Origin: Lachnospiraceae bacterium
Lineage (GTDB): Bacteria > Bacillota > Clostridia > Lachnospirales > Lachnospiraceae
Assembly (NCBI GenBank): GCA_017420605.1
Contig: JAFOIS010000094.1
Coordinates: 1-6,312, forward strand
Length of the DNA stretch: 6,312 nt
Direction of reading: 5' to 3'
Shown: in pieces, positions 1 through 5,427 of the stretch
How the letters are laid out: every line of letters starts with the position of its first letter
How positions within the stretch are numbered: the first letter of the stretch is position 1
The notes under the pieces: model-generated
What the model was told of the DNA's origin: nothing
The model's database searches: none
What the model saw: only the letters and a program-made list of their open reading frames with translations
Position numbers and translations under genes: made by a program

Positions 1-167
1 AAGATGACTTCATACTCCTTTTTGTGGAATTCCGACCAGTACACGTAGAATACGACGGCAAGGATGAAAATGAAGGTCCAGTTGAAGTTTTCCGTGCTGC
101 GGACCCGGATCTGATTTACAAGGTCCATGGCGGCCTTGGAGCCGTCTCCCCAGAATTGAAATGTCAT
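1..167 (-). CDS. Unidentified small membrane protein, N-terminal part only
   Basis: The reverse strand reads open from an ATG at 167-165 to the window edge, giving 55 codons, and the gene continues beyond position 1. The protein begins MTFQFWGDGSKAAMDL and then has a conserved-looking stretch RSTENFNWTF. This leads into a hydrophobic segment at about residues 30-44 (FIFILAVVFYVYW), followed by a charged stretch (EFHKKEYE). That pattern suggests a short cytoplasmic or amphipathic N-terminus followed by the first transmembrane helix. An SD-like AAGGGA lies at 179-174, six bases before the ATG, which supports this start. I do not recognise the family and give no function. The gene is divergent from the sugar-activation operon and shares its roughly 400-bp upstream region, so co-regulation is possible but not shown. 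An overlapping open frame from position 258 is less likely: it lacks an SD, and its translation is Arg/Gly-rich shadow-like sequence. Confidence 0.7.
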   Translation of the reverse strand, partial: MTFQFWGDGSKAAMDLVNQIRVRSTENFNWTFIFILAVVFYVYWSEFHKKEYEVI

Positions 168-258
168 AATGCGTCCCTTCCCCGCGGAGCGGATACTGCG
201 TGCCGCGAAGGCGGCATACTGCTGAGCGCGACCTTTTTTGCGTGGATCGCTTTACCAT

Positions 259-264
259 ATTGTA
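259..264 (-). promoter_or_regulatory. Possible -10 element for the divergent gene
   Basis: The reverse strand reads TACAAT at 264-259, about 92 bases upstream of the divergent ATG. I see no good -35 hexamer at 16-18 bases spacing, so the call is weak. A 4-bp inverted repeat (CCCG at 265-268, CGGG at 275-278) lies immediately upstream of this hexamer and could be an operator half-site pair or chance. Confidence 0.25.
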
Positions 265-360
265 CCCGAAACAACGGGAAAATCCACGAAGTTTTTAAAT
301 GTTTTTCGGTTCGATGTGTTCGGGCGGGCGGCCTGTTTTTCCAAAAGACGGCGTATTTTA

Positions 361-388
361 TTGCAATTCTGTTACGGCGCGATATAAT
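361..388 (+). promoter_or_regulatory. Sigma-A-type promoter of the sugar operon
   Basis: TTGCAA at 361-366 and a perfect TATAAT at 383-388 are separated by 16 bases, matching the vegetative bacterial promoter consensus with one extra mismatch-prone position in the -35. Transcription would start near 395, leaving a 5' leader of about 170 bases before the first start codon at 564. It is the best promoter in the intergenic region and points at the five-gene plus-strand block. I see no comparable promoter in the short junctions downstream, consistent with one transcript. Confidence 0.65.
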
Positions 389-405
389 GAACTGGTAAAC
401 GCTGC

Positions 406-498
406 GCAGATTTCCTCTGTCGGTGTGTACGGATCCGCTTGTTTGCGAGGGGGTCAGGGCTTATATAGCCTGAAAAAAAGAGGACAGAGGAAAGCTGT
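406..498 (+). ncRNA. Candidate structured leader RNA, three-way junction
   Basis: An 11-base perfect inverted repeat pairs TTTCCTCTGTC (411-421) with GACAGAGGAAA (483-493). After a single A/G mismatch (410/494), four more pairs follow (406-409 with 495-498, one of them G-U), giving a 15-bp closing helix. The enclosed 61 bases can form two further hairpins. One is CCGC/GCG-G around 435-449 with a bulged A448. The other is TCAGG-CT/AG-CCTGA at 454-473, seven pairs with bulged G459. Together they make a three-way junction with an A-rich 474-479 strand. The fold begins about 11 bases after the predicted transcription start. It could be a cis-acting leader or riboswitch, or an independent small RNA. 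A T-run (502-506) follows the closing helix after three bases, which is weakly terminator-like. It does not match any RNA class I know. The pairing is seen directly; the function is inference. Confidence 0.45.
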
Positions 499-514
499 AG
501 GTTTTTGTGTCCTC
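480..514 (+). repeat. Inverted repeat competing with the leader helix
   Basis: GAGGACA (480-486) is the exact reverse complement of TGTCCTC (508-514), with 21 bases between. Its left arm shares bases 483-486 with the 3' arm of the large closing helix, so both helices cannot be fully formed at once. This is the arrangement expected of a conformational switch, but a 7-bp helix with a long loop is weak and could be incidental. The right arm is not followed by a T-run, so this is not an intrinsic terminator. Confidence 0.3.
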
Positions 515-523
515 AGGAAATAC

Positions 524-560
524 CCGCGCGGGTTCAGGACGGTTCGCGCGGAGAAGGAGA
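524..560 (+). promoter_or_regulatory. GC-rich hairpin abutting the first ribosome binding site
   Basis: CCGCGCG (524-530) is the exact reverse complement of CGCGCGG (545-551), giving a 7-bp, all-GC stem with a 14-base loop. The self-complementary decamer CCCGCGCGGG (523-532) offers an alternative local pairing. The SD, AAGGAG at 554-559, starts two bases after the stem and four bases before the ATG at 564. The hairpin could hinder ribosome loading at the first gene, or could simply reflect high GC content. Confidence 0.35.
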
Positions 561-563
561 GTT

Positions 564-1301
564 ATGCGAGCGATCGTGCCGGCCGCCGGGAAGGGAAAGC
601 GGCTCCAGGGCAGTGAGAACCTGCCGAAAGTATTGTATAAAGCCTGCGGGAGACCGCTGCTTGAGGTGGTGCTTGAGCAGCTGAGTTTCCTTTCGCCGGA
701 GGATATCTATATCGTCGTCGGGTACCGCAAGGAAGAAGTCATGGCGGTCTGCGGCGACCGGTATCATTACGTCGAACAGAAAGAACAGCTCGGCACCGGG
801 CATGCCGTCGCGGTCTGCGAAGACCTCTTCCGCGATTACGACGGGACGGTCCTCATCGACTACGGCGATATGCCGCTCTTCCGGAAGGAAGCGATGGAAG
901 AGATGTGCCGGTATCACGAGGAGACCGGCGCCGCCTGCACGCTCATGACCGCGGAGGATCCGTCCCTTACGATGTGGGCGCGGATCATACGGGATGAAAA
1001 CGGCCGTTTTGCGCGGATCGTGGAAGGCAAGGACTGCACGCCCGAGCAGGCGAAAACGAAGGAACTTTTCGCCGGCGTCCTGGCGTTTGACGCCAAAGCC
1101 CTGTTTGAGACACTGCCGCTTGTGGACCGCAACAATGTACAGGGCGAATACTATCTAACCGAAGTTCCGGAGCTCCTTGCAAAGAAGGGGCTTCTGGTCG
1201 AGACCTGGAAAACGGACGATCCCGACGATCTCCGCGGGGTGAACACGATCGAAGATCTCATCCGGTGTGAAAAAGTAATGCGGAAACGCGGAATGGCGTA
1301 A
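564..1301 (+). CDS. Stand-alone GlmU-type sugar-1-phosphate nucleotidyltransferase
   Basis: This 245-residue protein matches the N-terminal uridyltransferase half of GlmU and lacks the left-handed beta-helix acetyltransferase half. Visible motifs are the nucleotide loop PAAGKGKRL (6-14) with LPKVL (20-24), QLGTGHAV (75-82), YGDMPL (100-105) with metal-binding D102, VEGKD (153-157), QGEYYLTEV, and GVN ending in metal-binding N227. The expected reaction is NTP plus (acetamido)sugar 1-phosphate to NDP-sugar plus pyrophosphate, in the cytoplasm. Two positions differ from E. coli GlmU: the GYGR segment reads MWAR, putting Ala where Gly140 lies, and residue 169, Asn in GlmU and contacting GlcNAc, is Phe in ELFAGV. 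The sugar may therefore not be GlcNAc-1-P. The ATG at 564 is chosen because it has an SD and starts the family fold; an upstream in-frame GTG at 507 would add 19 Arg-rich residues. It lies one base before the kinase gene, which could supply its sugar phosphate. The family is secure; the exact sugar and nucleotide are not. Confidence 0.88.
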   Translation: MRAIVPAAGKGKRLQGSENLPKVLYKACGRPLLEVVLEQLSFLSPEDIYIVVGYRKEEVMAVCGDRYHYVEQKEQLGTGHAVAVCEDLFRDYDGTVLIDYGDMPLFRKEAMEEMCRYHEETGAACTLMTAEDPSLTMWARIIRDENGRFARIVEGKDCTPEQAKTKELFAGVLAFDAKALFETLPLVDRNNVQGEYYLTEVPELLAKKGLLVETWKTDDPDDLRGVNTIEDLIRCEKVMRKRGMA

Positions 1302-1302
1302 A

Positions 1303-3024
1303 ATGAGCGGAAATGCATCACCGTCAACCAAAAAATTAGAGCGGGATACGAACCGTGTTCTGCTCATCTTCTACGACGCCCTGACAATGATCCTCGTCTG
1401 GTTCGTCGTATTCGTCCTGCATCCGTCGCTGAAAAAGCAGCCGGATGTCAGCGTCATGCTCTGGCATCTTTGTACCGCGGCCGTCTGCTTCTTCGGGGTC
1501 CGGTTCCTCTTCAAGGTGTACCGGCAGATCCTCCGGGTCGGCAGCATGCGCGCCTTTGCGCGGGAGATGGCCTCCGGGCTCATCGGCGGCGGCGTCTACA
1601 TCGCCCTCGCCAGATACGTCATCCCCTCGGCCGGGACGCGGTTCATCACGACGGCTTCCTTCGCGCTGGCATATATCGTCGTGAGCCTCCTCATACGGAT
1701 CGCCTACTATTATCTTTATCATTTCGCGAAAAAAGATAATCCCGTCTCCCGCACACTGAAGGAGATCATGCGTCATGTGACGCTCGTCGACTTTGATTCC
1801 AAGGAGGTCGGCGGACTTTTGACCGTGACGCTGGAGCCGGCCGCGCGCACGGGCGCGCCGATCAACGAGATCCAGAATGTCGCCGAACAGTTCGCGATCC
1901 GCGGGGACATCACCGCCATCACGCAGATCACGAAGGGCTATATCAACCGGACCTACCGGATCGAGACGCTTTCCGATACCGGTCACGTTCACAAATACGT
2001 CCTCCAGCGCATCAACACCAATGTTTTCAAGGATCCGGACGCGCTGATGGCGAACTATCAGCTGACCACCCGGCATCTCTACGGGAAATACCATCTTTCC
2101 GGTTCCTATAAAAAGGGGTCGGTGCAGACCCTCCGCTATACGAAGGACGGCCGGTCGTATCTTCGGGACGATACGGGCTGCTGGCGGATGGTGACTTATT
2201 TCGACAACGTCTATTCCCTTGACATCCCGGACAGTCCGGAGACCTTCTACCAGGCGGGCAGGGCTTTCGGCGAATTTGTCATGGAAATGGCGGACGTGCC
2301 GCCGGAAGACGTGAAGATCGTCATCCCGAATTTCCACAATACGCGCAGCCGTTACGAGGATCTCGAAAAGGCGATCGCGGACGATCCGAAGGGACGCGTC
2401 GCGGACGTCGAGCCGGAGATCGCCTTTGTGCGGGCCAGACGGGAGAACTTCGGCATGATCACGGACGCACTGGAATCCGGTCGGATCCCGACGCGGGTCT
2501 GCCACAACGACTGCAACCTCAACAACATCCTGTTTGATAATGAAACGCATCTGCCGATCGCGGTCATCGATCTCGATACCGTCATGCCGTCCTCGCCGCT
2601 CTACGACTACGGCGACAGCATGCGGATCGGCACGAATACCGCGGTGGATGATGAAAAAGACCTCTCCAAGGTCTCCTGTGACCTGCGCCTCTATGAAAGC
2701 TACGCGAGAGGTTATCTCGAGACCTGCGGGAAAACGCTGACAGAAGAAGAACTGCGGCTTCTGCCGTACGCGTCCCTCATCATCACGTCGGAAGACGGTA
2801 TCCGGTTCCTCATGGACCACATCAACGGGGATACCTATTACAACATCTTCTATTTCGGACAGAATCTCGACCGCTGCCGCACGCAGCTGAAACTTCTTGC
2901 GGACATGGAAAAGAAACTGCCGGAGATCGTGAAGATCCTGCAGGGGATCTACACGGAACTGAAACTCGGCGTTACGCTGGATCAGGAAGCGACTGTGAAG
3001 GCCTGGACGGGCAATGTGAAATAA
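1303..3024 (+). CDS. Membrane domain fused to NahK-like N-acetylhexosamine 1-kinase
   Basis: This 573-residue protein has two parts. Residues 1-144 hold four likely transmembrane helices (about 19-39, 50-70, 90-107, 114-135) with a YRQILRVGS loop. The layout resembles the membrane domain at the N-terminus of CapD/WbpM-type nucleotide-sugar enzymes, but no Rossmann domain follows. After a linker, residues 188-565 align along their length with Bifidobacterium NahK, an aminoglycoside-phosphotransferase-fold enzyme that phosphorylates GlcNAc or GalNAc at C1 with ATP. Shared features are GYINRTY (212-218), LQRINTNVF, FHNTRSRYEDL, HNDCNLNN with catalytic D403 and N408, VIDLDTVMP with metal ligand D423, DDEKDLSKV, and the C-terminal RTQLKL. 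The start follows the previous stop by one base and lacks a clear SD, which suggests translational coupling to the nucleotidyltransferase. Product: probably a HexNAc 1-phosphate made at the inner membrane face. The kinase family is well supported; the substrate and the role of the membrane part are inferred. Fusion of these two parts is unusual in my knowledge. Confidence 0.85.
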   Translation: MSGNASPSTKKLERDTNRVLLIFYDALTMILVWFVVFVLHPSLKKQPDVSVMLWHLCTAAVCFFGVRFLFKVYRQILRVGSMRAFAREMASGLIGGGVYIALARYVIPSAGTRFITTASFALAYIVVSLLIRIAYYYLYHFAKKDNPVSRTLKEIMRHVTLVDFDSKEVGGLLTVTLEPAARTGAPINEIQNVAEQFAIRGDITAITQITKGYINRTYRIETLSDTGHVHKYVLQRINTNVFKDPDALMANYQLTTRHLYGKYHLSGSYKKGSVQTLRYTKDGRSYLRDDTGCWRMVTYFDNVYSLDIPDSPETFYQAGRAFGEFVMEMADVPPEDVKIVIPNFHNTRSRYEDLEKAIADDPKGRVADVEPEIAFVRARRENFGMITDALESGRIPTRVCHNDCNLNNILFDNETHLPIAVIDLDTVMPSSPLYDYGDSMRIGTNTAVDDEKDLSKVSCDLRLYESYARGYLETCGKTLTEEELRLLPYASLIITSEDGIRFLMDHINGDTYYNIFYFGQNLDRCRTQLKLLADMEKKLPEIVKILQGIYTELKLGVTLDQEATVKAWTGNVK

Positions 3025-3025
3025 A

Positions 3026-3044
3026 CCGGCGAAAGCCCTGCCGG
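3026..3044 (+). repeat. Small hairpin in the kinase / ATP-grasp gap
   Basis: CCGGC (3026-3030) pairs with GCCGG (3040-3044) around a nine-base loop, two bases after the kinase stop codon. No T-run follows, so it is not an intrinsic terminator and does not argue against co-transcription. It might protect a processed 3' end or be chance. The downstream gene has its own SD, AAGGA at 3054-3058. Confidence 0.3.
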
Positions 3045-3066
3045 ATAACTCGAAAGGAACAGATAT

Positions 3067-4365
3067 ATGGATCTTACAGGAAAGAAACTGATCTTTCTGG
3101 GGGGCTCGGGCCTCGATGCCTGCGCGATAAGACGCGCGAAGGAGCTCGGCGTGACGACGATCGTCGCCAACCGGTTCGACGAAGACCGTTCGCCGGCCAA
3201 GCGCATTGCGGACGAGGCGTGGAAAGTCGATTTTTCCGATATCGACGGCATGGTAGAGAAGATCCGGGAGAATCATGTGGACGGCATCTTCATCGGCTGG
3301 ACCGATTCCCATCTTCCGCATTACGTGAAGATCTGCGAAAAAGCGGGGCTTCCCTGCTGCGGCACGGAAGAGCAGTTTGATATTCTTTCCAACAATAAGG
3401 GACGCTTCAAACAGAAATGCCGCGAATACGGCGTGCCGACGCCCTACGAATATCCGCTCGACATCTCCCTTGCGCGGGAAGTCCTCGATACCGTCCGGTA
3501 TCCGGTCCTCGTGAAACCTGCCGATGAGAGCGGAAGCCGCGGGATCCGGCGGTGCGATACGGAAGAGGAACTCGTTTCCTACTATAAAGAGCTTTATGAA
3601 CATTCGGCGAGCAAGAAGATCGTCGTGGAGCAGTATATCGACAGCGACAAGGAGATCTACATCCATTACACGGTCCAGGACGGCCGCTGCAGCCTGTCCG
3701 CCGCGTTTATGAAGCAGAAGCCGGCCGGCGAAGGAAAGGTCGCTTCGTCCGCGATCCTGCACGTTTTCCCGTCTTCGTACATCGACCTGTACCGCAGAAC
3801 GGCCGAGCCGGCGGTCATCCGCATGTTCGAAGGCCTGGGGCTAAAGAACTGCCTGGTGAATATCCAGGGCTTTATCCGTGACGGACAGTTCTACTTCTAC
3901 GAGTCCGGACTCCGGATGGGCGGGGAACAGTTCTATGTTTTCGCGGACGTGCTGAACGGCGTCAACGCCCTCGATATGATGATCGAATACAGCGTAACGG
4001 GCAGAATGACCTGCGGGGACGCGGCAGCGCACGACGACCCGAAGTTCAGGAAGCCCTGCGTGAATTACTATATTACCCTGAAGAGCGGCGTCATCACTTC
4101 CGTTTCCGGGATCGAAGAAGTGGAAAAGATGCCGCAGGTGCTGCAGAGCGCGGTATTCAAGAAGCCCGGCATGGAGATCAGCCGGACGAATTCGCTCGAC
4201 CGCGTGATCTTCCGGCTGCACGTCATGGACGATACGCAGGAGGCGCTTGCCCGTACCCTCGAGAAGATCAGCCATACGCTGTGCATTCTAGATCAGGACG
4301 GCAATGAAATGCAGGTCGAACGGCTGTCCTTTGACCGCGCGCTGGAAATGCTCCGCAATTCCTGA
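3067..4365 (+). CDS. ATP-grasp carboxylate-amine ligase-like protein
   Basis: This 432-residue cytoplasmic protein has the ATP-grasp layout. It starts with a nucleotide-fold pre-domain, KLIFLGGSGLDACAIRRAKELG (residues 7-28) with GWTDSH in the middle. The ATP-grasp core follows: K111 in NNKGRFK, K150 in VLVKPADESG with the glycine-rich loop DESGSRGI (153-160), E188 in VVEQYI, E196, and a metal site at YESGLRMGG with E279 and R283. Such enzymes activate a carboxylate as acyl phosphate and join it to an amine, here plausibly an amino acid or organic acid to an amino sugar. The usual E-x-N-x-R metal motif reads E-S-G-L-R, so the Asn is Gly281; activity may persist with altered metal binding or be reduced. 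The ATG has a good SD eight bases upstream (AAGGA, 3054-3058). The gap from the kinase gene is 42 bases, and the PLP enzyme follows after 18 bases. Related proteins occur in polysaccharide clusters. The substrate cannot be read from the sequence. Confidence 0.82.
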   Translation: MDLTGKKLIFLGGSGLDACAIRRAKELGVTTIVANRFDEDRSPAKRIADEAWKVDFSDIDGMVEKIRENHVDGIFIGWTDSHLPHYVKICEKAGLPCCGTEEQFDILSNNKGRFKQKCREYGVPTPYEYPLDISLAREVLDTVRYPVLVKPADESGSRGIRRCDTEEELVSYYKELYEHSASKKIVVEQYIDSDKEIYIHYTVQDGRCSLSAAFMKQKPAGEGKVASSAILHVFPSSYIDLYRRTAEPAVIRMFEGLGLKNCLVNIQGFIRDGQFYFYESGLRMGGEQFYVFADVLNGVNALDMMIEYSVTGRMTCGDAAAHDDPKFRKPCVNYYITLKSGVITSVSGIEEVEKMPQVLQSAVFKKPGMEISRTNSLDRVIFRLHVMDDTQEALARTLEKISHTLCILDQDGNEMQVERLSFDRALEMLRNS

Positions 4366-4370
4366 GCTCC

Positions 4371-4386
4371 GGAGGGAGACGGCGTG
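4371..4386 (+). promoter_or_regulatory. Ribosome binding site selecting a GTG start
   Basis: GGAGGG at 4371-4376 lies seven bases before a GTG at 4384-4386. This is one of the strongest SD sequences in the window and decides the start of the PLP-enzyme gene, whose first codon is GTG rather than ATG. Confidence 0.7.
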
Positions 4387-5427
4387 AGAGAGATCGGCAG
4401 CGAATTCTGGGACGTTCCGGTAAGTGACCGTCCGGGCAGCCTTTTTCCGGAGGATACACAGTGGTTTCTTTCCGGAAGAAGCGCGCTGCGCTCGATCATT
4501 GCGGAACTCGTGGACAGGTGCCGCACCGTCGCGATGCCGTCGTGGTGCTGCGACAGCATGCTGCAGCCCTTCGCGGAAGCCGGGATGGAGATCCGCTTTT
4601 ATCCGGTGTATCCGGATGACGGGGGACTTGTCACAGAGTTCCGCAAAGACTGCGACGTCCTGTTCCTTATGGACTACTTCGGCTACAAGGCGCCGCCGCC
4701 GGATCTTTCGGGATACCGGGGGATCGTGATCCGCGACGTCACGCATTCGCTCCTGTCCGGAACGTATGAAGACGCGGATTACAGTTTCGGGTCGCTCCGG
4801 AAATGGTGCGGGGTGCTTACGGGCGGCTTTGCCCGGGCAAAGGACGGGCATCCCCTTCCCGCCGGCGGGCCGGCGGACGAAACGTATGTTTCGCTCCGCA
4901 AAGAGGCCATGCGCAGGAAGGCGGCCTATCTCGCCGCGGCAGACGCAGAACCGGACGGAACGGAGGAAGCCGGGGAAAAGACCGGAGACAAGGCATATCT
5001 TCGGATCTTCGCCGAAGCGGAGGAGCGCCTCGATGCGCCGGGGATCTTCCGCGCGGCCGGGAGCGATACGGATCTTGCTTACCGCCTGGATGCCGAAGGC
5101 ATGAAGGCGCGCCGGAGGGAGAACGCAAAGATCCTCAGGGAAGCGTTTCCGGAGATGCTCCTCATTCCGGAGATGCGGAGCGGAGACTGCCCTCTCTTTG
5201 TTCCGGTCCTGGTGCCGGACGGAAGGCGGGACGCACTCAGGAGATTCCTGATCCGGGAGCAGATCTACTGCCCGGTCCACTGGCCGGTCAGCGGATATCA
5301 CCGCTTAGGCGCAAGGGAACGCGTCCTGTATGAAAAGGAACTCAGCCTGGTCTGCGACCAGCGCTATACGAAGGAGGATATGGTTCGGATGACCGACGCC
5401 ATACACCGTTTCCGGGAGGAAGGATAA
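4384..5427 (+). CDS. DegT/DnrJ/EryC1/StrS-type PLP enzyme (sugar aminotransferase-like)
   Basis: This is a 347-residue fold-type I PLP protein of the sugar aminotransferase (DegT) type. Supporting motifs are SGRSALRSII (30-39), as in the family's cofactor-phosphate segment, and MPSWCCDS followed by a Gly and an aspartate-rich PVYPDDGG strand. IRDVTHSLLSG supplies D118, expected to hold the pyridine nitrogen, and H121. The segment YSFGSLRKW has K140 as the likely Schiff-base lysine. Near the C-terminus are CPVHWPVSGYH and SLVCDQRYTKEDMVRM, typical of the family end. Members usually transfer an amino group from glutamate to a keto-sugar nucleotide; some are dehydratases or act on other substrates. 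It is somewhat shorter than the usual 370-400 residues. It also has a charged, low-complexity-looking patch around residues 190-205 (EPDGTEEAGEKTGDK). The stop codon overlaps the next ATG by one base (TAATG), so translation is likely coupled. No dedicated 4-keto-sugar-forming dehydratase is in the window. The fold is well supported; the substrate is unknown. Confidence 0.8.
   Translation: MREIGSEFWDVPVSDRPGSLFPEDTQWFLSGRSALRSIIAELVDRCRTVAMPSWCCDSMLQPFAEAGMEIRFYPVYPDDGGLVTEFRKDCDVLFLMDYFGYKAPPPDLSGYRGIVIRDVTHSLLSGTYEDADYSFGSLRKWCGVLTGGFARAKDGHPLPAGGPADETYVSLRKEAMRRKAAYLAAADAEPDGTEEAGEKTGDKAYLRIFAEAEERLDAPGIFRAAGSDTDLAYRLDAEGMKARRRENAKILREAFPEMLLIPEMRSGDCPLFVPVLVPDGRRDALRRFLIREQIYCPVHWPVSGYHRLGARERVLYEKELSLVCDQRYTKEDMVRMTDAIHRFREEG

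Larger units (their letters stand above)
168..563. other. Divergent intergenic region with leader
   Basis: This is a gene-free stretch of about 400 bases between two divergently oriented genes. Open frames inside it lack SD sequences and read as low-quality Arg/Gly-rich translations, so I call no gene here. Its middle part (about 250-510) is visibly more AT-rich than the surrounding coding DNA. It holds a plus-strand promoter, a weak minus-strand -10 candidate beside a short inverted repeat (CCCG at 265-268 and CGGG at 275-278), a long imperfect inverted repeat that would fold in the plus-strand transcript, and a GC-rich hairpin close to the first start codon. I found no tRNA, no rRNA and no match to a riboswitch core that I recognise. 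Confidence 0.7.

Noticed and set aside
24..398. A 124-codon plus-strand open frame at the left end
   Set aside because: It runs antisense to the divergent membrane-protein gene and into the promoter region, has no convincing SD, and its composition is not protein-like.
406..498. Known RNA class such as SRP RNA, 6S RNA, T-box, purine or TPP riboswitch
   Set aside because: The conserved core sequences of these classes (for example the SRP GGUCAGG...GGAAGGAAGCAGCC region or the T-box GGGUGGNACCGCG) are not present.
480..514. Intrinsic terminator in the leader
   Set aside because: The 480-514 hairpin is not followed by a T-run. The T-run at 502-506 follows the larger helix only after a three-base gap and is short and interrupted by G, so I record it as weakly terminator-like but do not call a terminator.
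507..563. N-terminal extension of the nucleotidyltransferase from a GTG at 507
   Set aside because: It would add 19 residues (Arg-rich) before the family's normal first strand. The ATG at 564 has its own SD and begins MRAIVPAAG, the usual start of this fold.
1336..3762. An 808-codon open frame on the minus strand across the kinase and ATP-grasp genes
   Set aside because: It is antisense to two genes with clear family motifs and crosses the boundary between them. Its translation is rich in Arg, Asp and Val with no recognisable domain, as expected from strong third-position GC bias. It has no supported start site.
4288..5301. A 337-codon minus-strand open frame opposite the PLP-enzyme gene
   Set aside because: It is a shadow of the DegT-type gene, which has conserved motifs, a catalytic lysine and a strong SD. 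The antisense translation is Arg/Pro-rich without a family signature.
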